Shown here piece by piece: positions 14,083 to 15,772 of a stretch of 15,772 bases of DNA. The stretch is from contig JAJZMR010000096.1 in assembly GCA_021847535.1 (NCBI GenBank), forward strand, positions 1 through 15,772, read 5' to 3'. The position numbers and the translations under genes are program-made. This DNA comes from a bacterium (GTDB lineage: Bacteria > Babelota > Babeliae > Babelales > Babelaceae). The number at the start of each line of letters is the position of its first letter. Within the stretch, counting starts at the first letter, position 1. Under the pieces are notes generated by a model that had not been told where the DNA came from, searched no databases, and was given only the letters and a program-made list of their open reading frames with translations.

Positions 14083-15378
14083 ATGTTGGCAGAAAGCAAA
14101 AGCATCATCAAGGGCGATTTTATCAAAGATTTTTTTGTTTATAGTGCTGGATCGATCTTTACCCAAATAAATAATGTCATACTTATATTCTTTTTCATGC
14201 ATTACTTGCCTGCAGATGCGGTTGGTTTTTTCAGTTTGAGTACCTCATCAATATTACTCATTTCAACGTTGATTTCTTGTGGATTACGGCAATTTTTTAT
14301 GCTTGAATTTTTTAATCTCGCTTCAGATGCGCGAAAGCGTCTTGTGAACGATATTATAGCGATTTATATTATAATAAGTATTGGCGTTTTTTTTGTCGCT
14401 TGGTTAGTGCATAAACCTATCAATCGTCTATTTTTTGCAGATTTGCCGCCGTTGTGGTTGTACATTCTTATTTTTTTACAGATTTTTCTTATTTTTTTCA
14501 CAGAACTTTTTTACCAAGCACTTATGTATACGTTGCAAAGTAAACAAATAACCCTCATCAAATCGATAATGGCGCTCTTTGTAACAGGAGGCAGTATAAT
14601 TGCCATTTTTTATTGCTCGTATGGTGTAGAGGCGGTGGTCGTTATCCAGCTTATCGCCTCTATAATACTTTGTCTTTATGCATTTACTATGTATCGTGCT
14701 CGTCATATGGTATCTTTTTTTGATGGGGGACGGGCATTGGGCAAAAGTAGAGCGATTCTGCAGGCAAGTGCGCCATTAATGCCGACCGTGCTTGCCGGGC
14801 TTTTGTTGGCAAGTGGAAACCGGTGGGTGCTGTCTGCGCAGGCGAGCTTAGCCGATGTAGCTGTTTATTCAATTGCTGAATATGTCGCGCCGCTTTTTAA
14901 TCTTCTTATCCTGTATCCGCTTGGCGGTGCATATCTTCCAAGAATTATGCAACTTTTTAATCAAGCCTCGCTTGGATCCATTTGTCGCATTGAGGATGAT
15001 AATAAAAAAATTATGTGGAGTAGTATGGCCCTTGTTTTTTTTATCGGGTCTGGACTTTATCTTATTGCAAGACCTATTGCCTTGCATTGTTTACCCGTTG
15101 GGTACCATGGAGCTATCTTGGGGGCGTATCTTATTTTTTTGGCAAATATCTTTCTTATGGGGACCTTTTTCACGACATCATTGTTGTTATATGCAAAAAA
15201 AAGTGGACTCTTGTTGCTTGGTATTGCCTGTGCTGCAGGAATTAATCTTGCGCTGACCTTTTTTTTAGCGCCACATTATGGTATGCATGCGGCCTATGCA
15301 AGCTACTTGATTGCCTATTTTTGCTATTTTTCACTTATCTATCTATTTAACGTGCACATCGCTCAAAGACTCGGATAG
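14083..15378 (+). CDS. Wzx-type polysaccharide flippase (MATE/MVF-like membrane protein)
   Basis: This probably moves lipid-linked glycan across the inner membrane. The 431-residue protein has about 12 predicted hydrophobic segments and the usual flippase profile: an N-terminal FIKDFFVYSAGSIFTQINN, a GLRQFFMLEF loop, a middle cytoplasmic region, SAPLMPTVLAGLLLASGNRW, and a final set of segments with LPVGYHGAI. The ATG at 14083 has AGGG nine bases before it. It follows the methyltransferase-GT2 gene by 11 bases, so the two form one unit: a membrane-linked GT2 that makes or extends a lipid-linked sugar, and a flippase that exports it. Exact lipid and sugar are unknown. Similar length and topology also occur in other polysaccharide-export proteins. 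Confidence 0.85.
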   Translation: MLAESKSIIKGDFIKDFFVYSAGSIFTQINNVILIFFFMHYLPADAVGFFSLSTSSILLISTLISCGLRQFFMLEFFNLASDARKRLVNDIIAIYIIISIGVFFVAWLVHKPINRLFFADLPPLWLYILIFLQIFLIFFTELFYQALMYTLQSKQITLIKSIMALFVTGGSIIAIFYCSYGVEAVVVIQLIASIILCLYAFTMYRARHMVSFFDGGRALGKSRAILQASAPLMPTVLAGLLLASGNRWVLSAQASLADVAVYSIAEYVAPLFNLLILYPLGGAYLPRIMQLFNQASLGSICRIEDDNKKIMWSSMALVFFIGSGLYLIARPIALHCLPVGYHGAILGAYLIFLANIFLMGTFFTTSLLLYAKKSGLLLLGIACAAGINLALTFFLAPHYGMHAAYASYLIAYFCYFSLIYLFNVHIAQRLG

Positions 15379-15387
15379 TGGGCTTAT

Positions 15388-15437
15388 AGAGCGTCTTCTT
15401 TTTCACCCGCTTTTTAGCTGATAAATCAAGACGCTCT
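15388..15437. terminator. Long-loop hairpin after the flippase, possible terminator
   Basis: AGAGCGTCTT (15388-15397) pairs perfectly with AAGACGCTCT (15428-15437), leaving a 30-base loop that is T-rich and contains CACCCGCTTTTT. A T-rich stretch follows. It lies nine bases after the flippase stop. The long loop is unusual for an intrinsic terminator, so another role is possible. Confidence 0.4.
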
Positions 15438-15470
15438 GTGTATTTAATTTTTCAGATAAGCTGTTATTTA

Positions 15471-15677
15471 TCAATATGCTTTATTGTTGCGTAATATCCG
15501 TGCTATATCTGCATATCCGTTATATCCAGCAACTTTCAATGGCGTCCATCCATGCTCCGCGAGATTAATATCAGCTCCACTCTCAAGCAATAATTCGACC
15601 GTTTCAGGTTGGTTCATCTTGACTGCGTATACTAACGCCAATTCTGAAATAATCAAGCGGGCAAAAGAGCTGATACT
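15471..15677 (-). pseudogene. Ankyrin-repeat fragment
   Basis: Two ankyrin repeats are recognisable: ALVYAVKMNQPETVELLL with ESGADIN, then GWTPLKVAGYNGYADIARIL, ending RNNKAY. Ankyrin repeats bind proteins and are common in intracellular bacteria. The open frame runs from a stop at 15678-15680 to the TGA at 15471-15473, and has no ATG, only a TTG (15656) without a ribosome site. An open frame on the same strand (about 15653-15769) reaches TGA at the ankyrin start and needs one base change to join it, so a frameshifted longer gene is plausible. It is a remnant or a broken gene. Confidence 0.55.
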
Positions 15678-15772
15678 TTAGCGGCAATTGAAGGCTTAGC
15701 CGGTTTAAAACAATAGGCGACGACGGTTGTCACAATATATGAATGAGCTGTATTCCTCTTCCTGTGCATTCC

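Noticed and set aside
15653-15772. Two short open minus-strand frames at the right edge, one starting at 15769 and one ending at 15705 with RRRLLF
   Set aside because: Both are cut by the window or too short to decide, and neither shows a motif. One may join the ankyrin fragment by a frameshift.
1-15772. CRISPR arrays, tRNA or rRNA genes, transposase genes or insertion-sequence ends
   Set aside because: No regularly spaced repeats, cloverleaf-like segments, transposase motifs or paired terminal repeats were seen on either strand.

Overview
AT-rich bacterial DNA, read here as a surface-sugar or host-glycan modification island. The most likely source is an intracellular or amoeba-associated Gram-negative bacterium, with Candidatus Dependentiae (TM6) my best guess. 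This rests on the low GC, an ankyrin-repeat fragment at the right end, many Sec-type signal peptides, and glycosyltransferases (GTs) resembling those of eukaryotes. The taxonomy is inference: there is no rRNA or housekeeping gene here to settle it.

Layout. At 1-18 (-) is the start of a gene that leaves the window. At 100-585 (-) is a truncated sulfotransferase. At 784-3677 (+) is a three-gene run: a GT-B (GT4-like) enzyme, a GT-A-like enzyme, and a protein matching the C-terminal half of plant STELLO proteins. It meets, tail to tail at a perfect 16-bp hairpin (3683-3718), a ten-gene minus-strand run from 12599 down to 3725. In transcription order that run encodes a GT-A-like enzyme, a GT2, a GT6 (ABO/alpha-Gal type), a second GT2, an FkbM methyltransferase, a GT4-like enzyme, a third GT2, a second FkbM methyltransferase, a GT10 fucosyltransferase, and a protein matching the N-terminal DUF288 half of STELLO. 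Gaps are -4 to 28 nt, so it is probably one operon. Divergent from it at 12748-15378 (+) are a methyltransferase-GT2 fusion broken by a frameshift and a Wzx-type flippase. At 15471-15677 (-) is an ankyrin fragment.

How the parts work together. The enzymes at 100-12599 all start with a basic n-region and a hydrophobic stretch, often followed by an AXA-like signal peptidase site, directly in front of the catalytic domain. Their relatives use nucleotide sugars, SAM or PAPS, which are cytosolic in bacteria. The methyltransferase-GT2 and flippase pair has no such signal and fits an ordinary lipid-linked, inner-membrane pathway. I therefore infer two systems: a standard cytosolic glycan assembly and flipping pair, and a block of about 14 exported glycan-modifying enzymes (sugar addition, fucosylation, possibly methylation and sulfation) that could act where donors exist outside the bacterium, such as in the host cytosol or secretory pathway. 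The exported block, with a STELLO protein split into two secreted genes, is the best candidate for an undescribed system.

No stretch over 300 bases lacks a gene. The longest intergenic pieces (586-783, 12600-12747, 15379-15470) hold candidate promoters or a hairpin. I saw no tRNA, rRNA, CRISPR array or insertion sequence.
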